Source of the DNA: MED-G105 sp039814575
Lineage (GTDB): Bacteria; Pseudomonadota; Alphaproteobacteria; Caulobacterales; Parvularculaceae
Direction of reading: 5' to 3'
DNA length: 64,000 nt
NCBI GenBank assembly: GCA_039814575.1
Contig: JBCCAY010000007.1
Location: 1-64,000 of the forward strand
The notes under the pieces: generated by a model
What the model saw: only the letters and a program-made list of their open reading frames with translations
What the model was told of the DNA's origin: nothing
Database searches by the model: none
Made by a program: the position numbers and the translations under genes
Part shown: in pieces, positions 27,154-36,054 of the stretch
Position numbering within the stretch: position 1 is the first letter of the stretch
Layout: each line of letters starts with the position of its first letter

Positions 27154-28488
27154 GTGACTGATTCTATTGAGTATAAATCTATCTGCGCAAAGTGCGGCGC
27201 GGTTGAACAGGCCGCCCGGGGGCGCTGTTCTTTCTGCGGCGGGCCCCGAATCGCCGCCGATCCAGAGCTTGCGACGCTCGCAATTGCGCATCTAGATTGC
27301 GACGCTTTTTATGCAGCAATAGAGAAACGCGACGATCCGAGCCTGGAAGACCGGCCCGTCATCGTCGGCGGCAGCGTCCGCGGCGTCGTCACCACAGCGT
27401 GCTATGTGGCGCGCACCTATGGCGTCCGCTCGGCCATGCCGATGTTCAAGGCGCTAAAGGCGTGCCCCGACGCTGCCGTGGTCAAGCCGAACTTCTCAAA
27501 ATATGTCGAGGCCGGACGCGCGGTGCGCGCTTTAATGACGGATGTCACGCCGGCCGTCGACCCCCTCTCCATCGACGAAGCGTTTATGGATTTGTCGGGG
27601 ACGGAGAAAATTCACAAAGCGCCCCCCTTTCGAACGCTCGGCCGCTTGCAGGCGCGTATCAAAGAAGAAATCGGCATAACGGCCTCCATCGGCCTTAGTC
27701 ACAATAAATTCCTCGCGAAGCTCGCGTCAGACCTGGAAAAGCCCGAAGGCTTCACCGTTATTCCCCGCGCCCGCACGGCGGAGATTTTAGCGCCGCTCCC
27801 CGTCTCGAAGATTTGGGGCGTCGGCGCCGTCACCGCAGAAAAATTAGCGGCGAGCGGTGTACGGACGATTGGCGCCCTTCAACAAATGGATGCGCGTCTC
27901 GTCGAACAAAAGTTCGGTAAAATCGGCGCGCGCCTCGCCGCACTCGCTTGGGGGCGCGATGCGCGCTCCGTGACAACAGCGCGCGAAACCAAAAGCGTAT
28001 CTTCAGAAACGACATTCAATGAGGATACGGCCGACGAGGATCTCTTGCGCGCGCGGCTCTGGTCCTTATGCGAAGACGTCTCCACCCGGATGAAATCGAA
28101 AGATCTCATCGGCGCAACGGCGACCCTCAAGGTGAAAACCAGCGGTTTTCGCACCTTGACTCGACAAGCCGGCGTCGCACCGGCGTCAAACCTCGCCCGC
28201 ACCCTTTATGAAGCGACGACGCCGCTCTTATCGCCCCTCATAACGACGCATAGTCCATTCCGCTTAATCGGCGTCGGCTATTCGGGCCTTGCGCCGGCGA
28301 GCGAAGAAACGCCGCAAAACGATCTCTTCGTCCGCCCGGAAACCCGTTGGGCGGAAGAAGAAAAAGCCGTCGACGCCATCCGCGCGCGATTTGGCCCGAA
28401 CGCCATTTCGGCCGGCCGCGCCTTTTCCAAGTCAAGCACTATCGCCAAACCAGTTCGGGTTGCTAGACGTACCGAAGAGGAAGGCTAA
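27154..28488 (+). CDS. dinB: DNA polymerase IV with N-terminal zinc ribbon
   Basis: Y-family translesion polymerase of 444 residues starting at a GTG. Active-site acidic residues are in AHLDCDAFYAAIE (Asp48) and SIDEAFMDLSG. The N-terminus carries an extra four-cysteine ribbon (Cys11, Cys14, Cys25, Cys28; CAKC and CSFC) not found in E. coli DinB. The helix-hairpin-helix and little-finger regions follow. The C-terminus lacks a clear clamp-binding motif in the visible tail. No LexA-like box was found upstream. Confidence 0.94.
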   Translation: MTDSIEYKSICAKCGAVEQAARGRCSFCGGPRIAADPELATLAIAHLDCDAFYAAIEKRDDPSLEDRPVIVGGSVRGVVTTACYVARTYGVRSAMPMFKALKACPDAAVVKPNFSKYVEAGRAVRALMTDVTPAVDPLSIDEAFMDLSGTEKIHKAPPFRTLGRLQARIKEEIGITASIGLSHNKFLAKLASDLEKPEGFTVIPRARTAEILAPLPVSKIWGVGAVTAEKLAASGVRTIGALQQMDARLVEQKFGKIGARLAALAWGRDARSVTTARETKSVSSETTFNEDTADEDLLRARLWSLCEDVSTRMKSKDLIGATATLKVKTSGFRTLTRQAGVAPASNLARTLYEATTPLLSPLITTHSPFRLIGVGYSGLAPASEETPQNDLFVRPETRWAEEEKAVDAIRARFGPNAISAGRAFSKSSTIAKPVRVARRTEEEG

Positions 28489-28547
28489 CCATCGCCGGCC
28501 TCTAAACTGAGACATAATTTTACGCCCAGAAGGAGCCTTTGGCCGCT

Positions 28548-29012
28548 ATGAGTAATCCTGAAACCCGTTTGAAAGACCTTGGCATTGCGCTGCCGGAACC
28601 GGTCGCGCCCGTGGCGAACTACGTCCCGTACGTCATCAGCGGCGGCCAAGCCATCATTTCCGGCCAGATCTCCATCGGCCCCGACGGTCTCATTACCGGG
28701 AAACTCGGCGCCGATATGGATCTAGACGCCGGCGTCGACGCTGCGCGCGCGTGCGCGATTAATTTGATCGCCCAAGTCAAAGCCGCCTGTGACGGTGACC
28801 TCTCCCGCGTTCAGCGCGTCGTGCGCCTTGGCGCGTTCGTCAACTCAACGCCCGACTTCATCGATCAGCCGAAAGTCGTGAACGGCGCCTCAGACCTCAT
28901 GGTCGCCGTATTCGGCGACGCCGGTCGCCACGCCCGCGCCGCTGTGTCAGCACCGAGCCTCCCCCTCGGCGCAGCGGTCGAAATCGACGGCGTCTTTGAG
29001 TTGGCGTCTTAA
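28548..29012 (+). CDS. RidA-family protein
   Basis: A 154-residue member of the RidA/YjgF family (imine deaminase-like). The ATG at 28548 has AAGGAG 12 bases upstream; a TTG nine bases earlier is too close to it. Typical segments are VISGGQAIISGQISIGPDG, RVVRLGAFVNSTPDF and SAPSLPLGAAVEIDGVFEL. The catalytic Arg of the main RidA group is not obvious, so it probably belongs to one of the divergent Rid groups. It is followed after nine bases by the DUF482 gene, suggesting an operon. Confidence 0.9.
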   Translation: MSNPETRLKDLGIALPEPVAPVANYVPYVISGGQAIISGQISIGPDGLITGKLGADMDLDAGVDAARACAINLIAQVKAACDGDLSRVQRVVRLGAFVNSTPDFIDQPKVVNGASDLMVAVFGDAGRHARAAVSAPSLPLGAAVEIDGVFELAS

Positions 29013-29021
29013 AGGAGCGCC

Positions 29022-30173
29022 ATGCCGGACGGTTCGGACCTCGTTGAGATCAGCCTTGCCGATAGCGTCGGCTCCCTTCCCGCTGGGGATTGGGACGCCG
29101 TCGCTGACGCCGCCGATGGCAATCCGTTTACGTCGCATCGGTTCTTATCGGCGCTTGAGATATCAAACTCGGTCGGCGACGACACCGGTTGGTTGCCGCG
29201 CCCTCTCGTCATGCGCCGCGACGGCGTCATTGTCGGCGCGGCGCCGCTCTATGCAAAATTTCATAGCCAAGGCGAATACGTCTTCGACCAGCATTGGGCG
29301 GACGCCTACCATCGCGCCGGCGGGCGTTATTATCCGAAACTCGTCATCGCGGCGCCCTTCACACCAGTGACGGGCGCGCGCTTTCTCGCCGGCGACGTGT
29401 CGGCGCGCGCCGCCCTCGCCGCGGGCGCAGTGGACGTCGCCGGACAGATGGGCGTTTCTTCCTTACACGTTAATTTCGTCGACACCGCAGACCACGCCAT
29501 CGCCGGCGATGAATATTTGATGCGTGAAGGCGTTCAATATCATTGGTTTAATGAGGACTATCAGTCCTTCGATGACTTCCTAAGCGCCCTGACATCGCGC
29601 AAGCGCAAAGTGATAAAACGCGAACGCCGCCAAGCGGTGGAATCGGGGATCGTTATCCGGCGCCTACGCGGCCCAGACATCACCCCACGCCATTGGGACG
29701 CGTTTTGGAACTTTTATCAGGACACAGGCGCGCGCAAATGGGGAACGCCGTATCTAACGCGGGGCTTCTTTGAAGAAATCGCCTCGACGATGCAAAACGA
29801 GACGCTCTTCATCGTCGCCGAACGCGATAGCGTTCCCATCGCCGGCGCGCTCAATTTTATCGGCAAAGACGCAATTTACGGGCGCTATTGGGGGTGTTCG
29901 GAACACCACGCCTTTTTGCACTTTGAAATCTGTTATCATCAGGCGATTGAGTTCGCGATTGAACACGGGCTCGCGCGCGTTGAGGCCGGCGCCCAAGGGG
30001 AACACAAGATCGCGCGCGGCTACCGGCCGGTGGCGACCCATTCTTTACACTGGCTAAAAGAACCGAGCTTCCGTGACGCCATCGCTAATTACTTAAAAAA
30101 CGAACGCGCCCAGAATAATGCGGATATCAATTACCTCGCAGACTTTCAGCCCTTTAAAAAGGGGGATGCATGA
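29022..30173 (+). CDS. DUF482 acyltransferase (peptidoglycan-biosynthesis-like GNAT)
   Basis: A 383-residue protein with AAAGGAG directly before the ATG. Blocks typical of DUF482/COG3146 are NPFTSHRFLSALE, YVFDQHWADAYHRAGG, HVNFVDT, the basic helix SRKRKVIKRERRQ, and the C-terminal YGRYWGCSEHHAFLHFEICYH and RVEAGAQGEHKIARGY. The family has a FemAB/GNAT-like fold but no verified reaction. It lies in a likely operon of RidA, DUF482 and DUF2007, overlapping the last by four bases (ATGA). Confidence 0.88.
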   Translation: MPDGSDLVEISLADSVGSLPAGDWDAVADAADGNPFTSHRFLSALEISNSVGDDTGWLPRPLVMRRDGVIVGAAPLYAKFHSQGEYVFDQHWADAYHRAGGRYYPKLVIAAPFTPVTGARFLAGDVSARAALAAGAVDVAGQMGVSSLHVNFVDTADHAIAGDEYLMREGVQYHWFNEDYQSFDDFLSALTSRKRKVIKRERRQAVESGIVIRRLRGPDITPRHWDAFWNFYQDTGARKWGTPYLTRGFFEEIASTMQNETLFIVAERDSVPIAGALNFIGKDAIYGRYWGCSEHHAFLHFEICYHQAIEFAIEHGLARVEAGAQGEHKIARGYRPVATHSLHWLKEPSFRDAIANYLKNERAQNNADINYLADFQPFKKGDA

Positions 30174-30382
30174 AGGTCATCCACCGAACCCACGACATCA
30201 CCGCAGCGCGGATCATGGTGAGCTATCTGCAGGCGAACGGCGTTGAGGCGCAATTGCTCGACGCGGAAACATCGACCCTCATCCCCATTGTCGGCGGCGT
30301 GCGTATCGCCATTGATCCCGAGCAAGAGCCCATCGCGACCCGCCTTCTGGAAGAGAAAGGCGTCGCGCTCGATCACGATTGA
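30170..30382 (+). CDS. DUF2007 signal-transduction-like protein
   Basis: This 70-residue protein begins MKVIHRTHDITAARIMVSYL and contains ANGVEAQLLDAETS and GGVRIAIDPEQEPIATRLLEE, the PII-related DUF2007 pattern. It starts at an ATG that overlaps the stop of the preceding gene by four bases, so translation is coupled. The stop codon lies inside the first unit of a 16-bp tandem repeat. Confidence 0.85.
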   Translation: MKVIHRTHDITAARIMVSYLQANGVEAQLLDAETSTLIPIVGGVRIAIDPEQEPIATRLLEEKGVALDHD

Positions 30383-30424
30383 GCAAAGGCAAGATTGAGC
30401 AAAGACAAGATTGAGTAAAAACAA
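30377..30424. repeat. Three 16-bp tandem units at the DUF2007 stop codon
   Basis: Units are 30377-30392, 30393-30408 and 30409-30424. The first two differ by one base; the third has a few more changes. Each carries a TGA near its start, so they place stop codons in all three frames as the unit length is 16. Confidence 0.85.
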
Positions 30425-30527
30425 AGGTGAGCGCGCCGGCGCGTTGGCGGCGCCGCAAACAGTCTACAGCCGACGATGCCTATGATACTCTAACGAGATA
30501 GTCACCGCCGGAAATGAAAGACCGCCC

Positions 30528-30977
30528 ATGCCCTCGTCATCAGATCTCCATGGTTCCTACGATTCTCAGAACATCTTCGCGAAAATCATCGCCGGCGACA
30601 TGCCCGCTGTAAAAGTCTTCGAAGACGACGACGCCCTCGCTTTCATGGACATCTTTCCGCAGTCTGAGGGGCATACGCTCGTCATTCCGAAAACCGTTCA
30701 AGCGCGAAACTTTTTCGATATTGACCCCGACGCCTTAGCGACGTTGATCCAACGCACGCAACGCGTCGCAAAGGCTGTAGAGGAAGCGCTGAAGCCCGAC
30801 GGCGTACGCGTTATTCAGTTCAATGGCGAAGCGGCAGGCCAGACCGTCTTTCACATTCATTTCCACATCATTCCAACTTACAAAGATCAAACCGAGAAAG
30901 CCCACGCCGCCGGCGGTCAAGCCGATCCGGAAGCGCTCGCAGCGCTCGCCGAACGCATCAAAGAAAAACTCGCATGA
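30528..30977 (+). CDS. HIT-family nucleotide hydrolase
   Basis: A 149-residue protein of the HIT family (HinT-like), with the histidine triad FHIHFHIIP in the last third and the N-terminal signature NIFAKIIAGDMPAVKVFEDDDALAFMD. These enzymes hydrolyse AMP-linked compounds. The C-terminal helix (EALAALAERIKEKLA) is typical. The T-run of the convergent gene's terminator begins at its stop. Confidence 0.93.
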   Translation: MPSSSDLHGSYDSQNIFAKIIAGDMPAVKVFEDDDALAFMDIFPQSEGHTLVIPKTVQARNFFDIDPDALATLIQRTQRVAKAVEEALKPDGVRVIQFNGEAAGQTVFHIHFHIIPTYKDQTEKAHAAGGQADPEALAALAERIKEKLA

Positions 30978-31008
30978 AAAAACGCGGCCGCCAGCGAGCG
31001 ACCGCGTT
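30977..31008 (-). terminator. Rho-independent terminator of the YbjN-like gene
   Basis: On the minus strand AACGCGG and CCGCGTT pair, with further inner GCG/CGC pairing, followed by a run of T. It lies just past the stop of the gene at 31034 and abuts the end of the HIT gene. Confidence 0.8.
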
Positions 31009-31033
31009 CATCTCATTCGGAAGCCTTTAAGGC

Positions 31034-31741
31034 TTACTGCGCGACTTTGCTGTCAGCGCTATCCATTACGCTGCCGGGGCGCGAATAAAGGCTCTCGTCA
31101 ATCTCCGTCATCGAGACGGCCTTCAAAAGCTCAGGGCTTGCTGCGAAGAGCGGGGCTGACGGCGTTTCGTGCGCCTGGGGCGTAGCCGACGTCTTTGACG
31201 GCGCATCGCCTGACGTATCACCTGCCGCTTCATAGGAAATCGTATTCGCCGTGCGACCACCGCTTAGCACCGTTTCATAGAAGTTCTTACCCGCGGTGAA
31301 AAAGTTGAACATGTCAACGCGCAACGACCCCTCAATATATCCGAAGTCAGCAATCAGATAACGGAATAAACGCGCCTTGCCGTTTGGGTCTTTAACGGCG
31401 GCGGCGACGAACGCCGATTGATTAAACGTATTGATTGCGGCTACGGACGGTTGCTCGCCAAAATAGGACTGCATATAGAGCCCTTTGCAAGCGCGTCCAT
31501 CGCGATCGCACATATTAGGTATTAAGACGGCCACACCGCCATTGCCGCCGCGAACGATGAGAGCGGTGCGCCCATTCACGGTGTTGCGCTCGACCGACGC
31601 ATGATCTGGCGCCAAAATCCGTTCTAAATTGTCGAGGTCATATCCTGTGACGCGATCGTTTTCAGCCGCATTCGCCCCGCCAATCGCAAGTGCGCATCCC
31701 GCAAACACGCCCGCAATGAGGCCTATCGTCGATTTTTTCAT
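31034..31741 (-). CDS. Exported YbjN-domain protein
   Basis: A 235-residue protein with a signal peptide (MKKSTIGLIAGVFAGCALAIGGANAAE). The middle contains the YbjN-type pattern: CDRDGRACKGLYMQSYF, AINTFNQSAFVAAAV and RLFRYLIADFGYIEGSLRVDMFNFF. The C-terminal 60 residues are Ser/Thr/Pro-rich and probably disordered. YbjN in E. coli is linked to stress and motility phenotypes, but the exported alphaproteobacterial forms have no known role. It has its own terminator. Confidence 0.78.
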   Translation of the reverse strand: MKKSTIGLIAGVFAGCALAIGGANAAENDRVTGYDLDNLERILAPDHASVERNTVNGRTALIVRGGNGGVAVLIPNMCDRDGRACKGLYMQSYFGEQPSVAAINTFNQSAFVAAAVKDPNGKARLFRYLIADFGYIEGSLRVDMFNFFTAGKNFYETVLSGGRTANTISYEAAGDTSGDAPSKTSATPQAHETPSAPLFAASPELLKAVSMTEIDESLYSRPGSVMDSADSKVAQ

Positions 31742-31880
31742 ACCAATCCCCTGATTTCGGAGAAAGTATGACCGAAGACCCCATAACCCTCAAGGGGTGC
31801 GCAAGCACGCACGACACTGGGGCCATAGCCGAAAGCTATAGCCTGAGATGGGGGCGGCCGCCTCATTGCTATCTTAATAG

Positions 31881-31920
31881 GAAAAACGCGTATCGGGCGC
31901 GTCGGCCACGCCGGATACGC
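31881..31920 (-). terminator. Rho-independent terminator of clpSA
   Basis: On the minus strand GCGTATC-C-GGCG and CGCC-C-GATACGC form a long stem, followed by GTTTTT. It lies ten bases past the clpA stop. Confidence 0.85.
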
Positions 31921-31930
31921 CTCTTTGATG

Positions 31931-34264
31931 TTATGATTTGTCCACGAGCGCCGGCACATTGCCGCCGCCATCGGAGTCGTTGTCATCCTCGCCTTCCGGG
32001 TCCGGAATATACTCAAACGCCAACGCTTTATCGTCCGCGGGATCGATCGACACTTTCACGACGCCGCCGTTTTTCAGGGCGCCGAACAAGATCTGATCCG
32101 CGATCGGCTTCTTGATTTTCTCTTGTATAACCCGCGCCAACGGACGCGCGCCCATTTCTTCGTCAAAACCGCGTTCAGCGAGATAGCGCGTCGCATCGGG
32201 CTCGACTTCAAACGTTATGTTCCGATCAGCCAACTGCGCTTCCAACTGAAGAACGAATTTCTCAACGATGCGGTCGATGATCTTCGGCGACAGGCCGGCG
32301 AACTGTACGACGGCGTCCAAACGGTTGCGGAACTCCGGCGTGAACGTCCGCTTGATTGCTTCATCGCGTTCATCGTCTTTACGCCCGCCCGCGAAGCCGA
32401 TGGCGAAGCGCGCCGCATCGGCCGCGCCCGCATTCGTCGTCATAATCATGATGACGTTACGGAAATCGATTTTCTTGCCATTGGTGTCGGTCAACATGCC
32501 ATTGTCCATCACCTGAAGGAGAATATTGAAAATCTCCGGATGCGCCTTTTCGATTTCATCGAGCAGCAACACACAATGCGGGTTCTGATCAATAGCGTCG
32601 GTCAAAAGCCCGCCTTGATCGTACCCGACATAGCCCGGCGGCGCGCCAATAAGGCGCGACACGGTGTGCCGCTCCATATACTCCGACATGTCGAAGCGTA
32701 CGAGTTCAACGCCAGACAAAGACGCCAATTGCTTAGCGACCTCGGTCTTGCCGACACCCGTCGGCCCGGCGAAGAGATAAGACCCGACCGGCTTATTGGG
32801 TTCACGCAGGCCCGCACGAGCAAGCTTAATCGCCGCGGCCAATTGGTCGATCGCGTCATCCTGGCCGAAGACCACCCGTTGTAAATCGGTGGCGAGATTG
32901 GCGAGACGCTCGGTGTCGGATTTCGAAACGGACTTCGTTGGAATCCGCGCCATTTTGGCGACGATCTCCTCGACATCGACGGTGTCGATAACGGTTTTGC
33001 GTTCTTCTTTTTTGAACAGCATTTGCCGCGCGCCGGCCTCGTCAATCACGTCGATTGCTTTGTCCGGCAAACGCCTGTCCGTCATATGCTTCGACGACAA
33101 ATCGGCCGCGGCGCGGATCGCCTCATCCGTATAAGTCACGCTATGGTGCTCTTCGAAATACGGCTTCAGACCCATGAGGATCTGCACCGTGTCCTCAAGG
33201 CTCGGCTCCGCAACATCGATCTTCTGGAAACGCCGCGCCAGCGCCCGGTCTTTTTCAAAGTGCTGCCGGTATTCTTTGTACGTCGTCGAGCCCATGCAAC
33301 GCAGCGCGCCGGACTGTAATTGCGGCTTCAAGAGGTTCGACGCGTCCATAGCGCCGCCAGACGTGGCGCCGGCGCCGATCACCGTATGGATCTCGTCAAT
33401 GAAGAGAATAGCGTCTTCGTGCTCTTCAAGCTCTTTCAGGACCGCTTTAATGCGCTCTTCGAAATCGCCGCGATAACGCGTGCCAGCGAGAAGCGCACCC
33501 ATATCAAGAGAGTAAATCGTCGCGTCGGCGAGAACCTCCGGCACGTCTTCATCGACGATCATCCGCGCGAGGCCTTCAGCGATCGCTGTTTTGCCGACGC
33601 CTGGATCGCCAACCAAAATTGGATTGTTCTTCCGTCGACGGCATAAGACCTGAATGGATCGATCAATCTCCGGCTGACGGCCGATAAGCGGGTCGATTTT
33701 ACCGACCCGCGCTTTATCGTTGAGATCGATGCAGTAAGCCTCCAGCGCGCTTTCGCCGCCCTTGCCCGGCGCTTCGGCTTCTTCGCCGGCGCCGCGCGGG
33801 CTGCGCGGTTGGCTCGTCTCCCCGGCCCGTTTCGCCAGACCATGGGAGATGTAATTGACAGCGTCAAAGCGCGTCATGTCCTGCAATTGTAAAAAGTGCG
33901 CCGCGTGCGATTCCCGCTCAGCGAAAAGCGCAACCAATACATTGGCGCCGGTCACTTCCTCACGCCCCGACGACTGCACATGGATCACCGCACGCTGAAT
34001 AACCCGTTGGAAACTCGCGGTCGGCTTGGCTTGTTCGTCGTCTTCAAGCTTTAGGTTTGCGAGATCGTTTTCGACGAACTCATAAAGTTGTTTGCGCAGC
34101 TCCTCCATGTCCACATTGCACGCACGCATCACGGCGGCGGCGTCTTGGTCCGTGGTCAGAGCGAGCAGTAAGTGTTCAAGCGTCGCTAATTCATGCCCGC
34201 GCTCCGTCGCTAAACGGATGGCGCGATGGAGGGATTCATCAAGGTTCTTGCTAAAGGACGGCAT
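31931..34264 (-). CDS. clpA: ATP-dependent Clp protease ATP-binding subunit ClpA
   Basis: AAA+ unfoldase of 777 residues that feeds substrates to ClpP. In order: N-terminal repeat domain (HRAIRLATERGHELATLEHLLLAL), first ATPase domain with GDPGVGKT and FIDEIHTVIG, second ATPase domain with GPTGVGKT and LLDEIEKAH, and a C-terminal Asp/Gly-rich tail (EGEDDNDSDGGG). No long coiled coil as in ClpB. It starts one base after the clpS stop, so the adaptor and unfoldase are co-translated. Confidence 0.97.
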   Translation of the reverse strand: MPSFSKNLDESLHRAIRLATERGHELATLEHLLLALTTDQDAAAVMRACNVDMEELRKQLYEFVENDLANLKLEDDEQAKPTASFQRVIQRAVIHVQSSGREEVTGANVLVALFAERESHAAHFLQLQDMTRFDAVNYISHGLAKRAGETSQPRSPRGAGEEAEAPGKGGESALEAYCIDLNDKARVGKIDPLIGRQPEIDRSIQVLCRRRKNNPILVGDPGVGKTAIAEGLARMIVDEDVPEVLADATIYSLDMGALLAGTRYRGDFEERIKAVLKELEEHEDAILFIDEIHTVIGAGATSGGAMDASNLLKPQLQSGALRCMGSTTYKEYRQHFEKDRALARRFQKIDVAEPSLEDTVQILMGLKPYFEEHHSVTYTDEAIRAAADLSSKHMTDRRLPDKAIDVIDEAGARQMLFKKEERKTVIDTVDVEEIVAKMARIPTKSVSKSDTERLANLATDLQRVVFGQDDAIDQLAAAIKLARAGLREPNKPVGSYLFAGPTGVGKTEVAKQLASLSGVELVRFDMSEYMERHTVSRLIGAPPGYVGYDQGGLLTDAIDQNPHCVLLLDEIEKAHPEIFNILLQVMDNGMLTDTNGKKIDFRNVIMIMTTNAGAADAARFAIGFAGGRKDDERDEAIKRTFTPEFRNRLDAVVQFAGLSPKIIDRIVEKFVLQLEAQLADRNITFEVEPDATRYLAERGFDEEMGARPLARVIQEKIKKPIADQILFGALKNGGVVKVSIDPADDKALAFEYIPDPEGEDDNDSDGGGNVPALVDKS

Positions 34265-34265
34265 A

Positions 34266-34589
34266 CTATTCCCTTTCCATCGTACATTGCAGGGGATGTT
34301 GGTTCCGACGAGAAATCTCCATCACCTGCGCCACTTTCGTTTCGGCCACCTCATAGGTGTAAACCCCGCACACCCCGACGCCGTTCTGATGAACGTGCAT
34401 CATGATGCGCACCGCGTCGTCCGCGTCCTTATGGAAAATCGCCTGCAGAAGCCAAACGACGAATTCCTGGGGCGTGTAGTCGTCATTTAGGAGCAGCACT
34501 TTGTATAAAGAAGGGCGCTTGGTCTTCGGCGCCGTCTTTGTGACAACGCCGACGCCTTCATTCAGTTCATTATCGTCTTGCTCAGACAT
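34266..34589 (-). CDS. clpS: ClpS adaptor
   Basis: A 107-residue adaptor that delivers N-end-rule substrates to ClpA. Family motifs are YKVLLLNDDYTPQEFVVWLLQ, the substrate-pocket region with VRIMMHVHQNG and the C-terminal ETKVAQVMEISRRNQHPLQCTMERE. The N-terminal 25 residues are flexible and acidic, as usual. It is directly upstream of clpA. Confidence 0.97.
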   Translation of the reverse strand: MSEQDDNELNEGVGVVTKTAPKTKRPSLYKVLLLNDDYTPQEFVVWLLQAIFHKDADDAVRIMMHVHQNGVGVCGVYTYEVAETKVAQVMEISRRNQHPLQCTMERE

Positions 34590-34926
34590 GCGTTCCCAAA
34601 TTGTCTATCGTTTTCACGCCCACACATGCTCCGTCAATTTTGCACCGCTTTCAATGCGCGTTTTCAGCGTGCGCACAACAAAACGAGCGAAGCGCGTCGG
34701 GCTGAGTATGCCATAAGGTCTTTTGATTTTTCGTTTCAGCCGGCGGCGAAGGAAGGAACTAACGTCTTACGCTCTATATGGGGCTGTGGTTCGTTAAAAA
34801 AAGAAACCATACTGGGAAAAATCAGTCCCTTGCTGCGACTGGCGTCGGATCTCATTGAGAAACCTAATCAAAATCGCCAAAAGCCCCCAAGATATACGAG
34901 CCGCCAAAATAAACGCCGCGCGCAAT
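34590..34926. other. Gene-free stretch upstream of clpS
   Basis: About 340 bases between the clpS start and the phasin terminator. It probably contains the clpS promoter on the minus strand. A plus-strand open frame (34578-34928) has no ribosome-binding site or family resemblance. Nothing else is seen. Confidence 0.45.
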
Positions 34927-34960
34927 AAAAAAGGCGCTCGCGATAACGAGCGCCTTTCTT
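34927..34960 (-). terminator. Rho-independent terminator of the phasin gene
   Basis: GGCGCTCG (34933-34940) and CGAGCGCC (34947-34954) are perfect inverted copies around six bases. Six A residues precede on the plus strand, giving a T-run on the minus strand, and TTTCTT follows on the plus strand. It may act in both directions. Confidence 0.85.
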
Positions 34961-35019
34961 AACAAACTATAAAACAGAACGCTTACTAACTATACGCCCC
35001 GCCGAACCCATGCATCGCC

Positions 35020-35466
35020 TTACGGGCGATAGGATTGCACAGCCTCGACGAAATCGCCGTATTGCTTGGACAGTGGGTCGCTCGCTTCTTTTGCAACGCT
35101 GGTCCAGTGATCCGCGAGTTTGGACGCGAAGCTGATGTTTTTCTCAAACACTTCGCGGGCAAATTCGCTTTGAATTTCAATCGCTTCTTGAACGCTGCCG
35201 GCCGTCGACGCTTCTTTAGCGATCGCCGCGCCGTCTTCGTAAGCTTCTTTCAAGAACGCGGATTGTTCCGAAGCGGCTTTTTCAACGCCTTTGGCGCAAA
35301 CGCCGGCGCTCGCCATCATCGCTTCGAGGGATGCTTTTTGAAATTCAGCCAGTGTCGAGACGCCTTTAGCGACGCGCTCATAGCCTTCTTTCATCACTTC
35401 AGGGTTCATCGCCGAAAAGGCGTCAAAACCATTGCCGTTCGCAGCTGCTTTTTTCGTCGCCGCCAT
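35020..35466 (-). CDS. Phasin family protein
   Basis: A 148-residue protein starting MAATKKAAANGNGFDAFSA. The ATG at 35466 has GGAGAATAAG before it; an ATG four codons earlier does not. The helical body (FQKASLEAMMASAGVCAKGVEKAASEQSAFLKEAYEDG and EFAREVFEKNISFASKLADHWTSVAKE) fits the Phasin_2 family, proteins that coat polyhydroxyalkanoate granules. No polymer synthase is in the window. Confidence 0.88.
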   Translation of the reverse strand: MAATKKAAANGNGFDAFSAMNPEVMKEGYERVAKGVSTLAEFQKASLEAMMASAGVCAKGVEKAASEQSAFLKEAYEDGAAIAKEASTAGSVQEAIEIQSEFAREVFEKNISFASKLADHWTSVAKEASDPLSKQYGDFVEAVQSYRP

Positions 35467-36054
35467 CTTATTCTCCATTTATTCGCCGGCCGAAAAGGCC
35501 CCTTGTTCGGTGGTCAATTTATCTTTCGGTAGGCGCGACACATGCTCGCGTCGCTGCAACGGCATCACCCAATTTTTCCGGGCGATTTCCATTGTGCAGC
35601 GCAACATAGAGAGCTTCGCACCGCTCGTCAAGGGAAATTATTGCGCCGCACAAATCTCTTTAAGGGATTTTTTGACGGATCGGCAAGCCTCTAAGCGAGC
35701 CCTGATAGTAGGAATTTAGCGATTAGTGTTAACGAACCATTTACGACCATAAGGCAGAGTCTACGGGCGGTTCGGCGTTGCTGACAGCGTTAAGCCGCGT
35801 CGATGGGGGGCGCTTGGTCGCTTCGGCATACGCCTTGCTGTGCTTCGAATAGAATCGCTGGACCTTCCGGCATATCACCGCCGTCGCGGACGATATCCGA
35901 TTTGAGGTTTTGCGATTGATCGCCCGCGCGTTTTCGTAACGCTCGGCGTGTTCGGCGTTCGCCCCTTAGGCGTTTGCAAAAACCGCTTCTTCGGAGGCGG
36001 CGGTATAGGACCGGCGCGCTTGCATTACGCGCCCTATTGGTTGAGGCTTCGAGC
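35467..36054. other. Gene-free divergent region between phasin and carboxypeptidase
   Basis: Nearly 590 bases. A near-match to the CtrA consensus (TTAA-N7-TTTA) lies at 35729-35743. I see no open frame with ribosome-binding site, no RNA gene and no terminator. Confidence 0.4.

Noticed and set aside
34578..34928. Plus-strand frame between clpS and phasin
   Set aside because: Overlaps the clpS start, no ribosome-binding site, no family resemblance.
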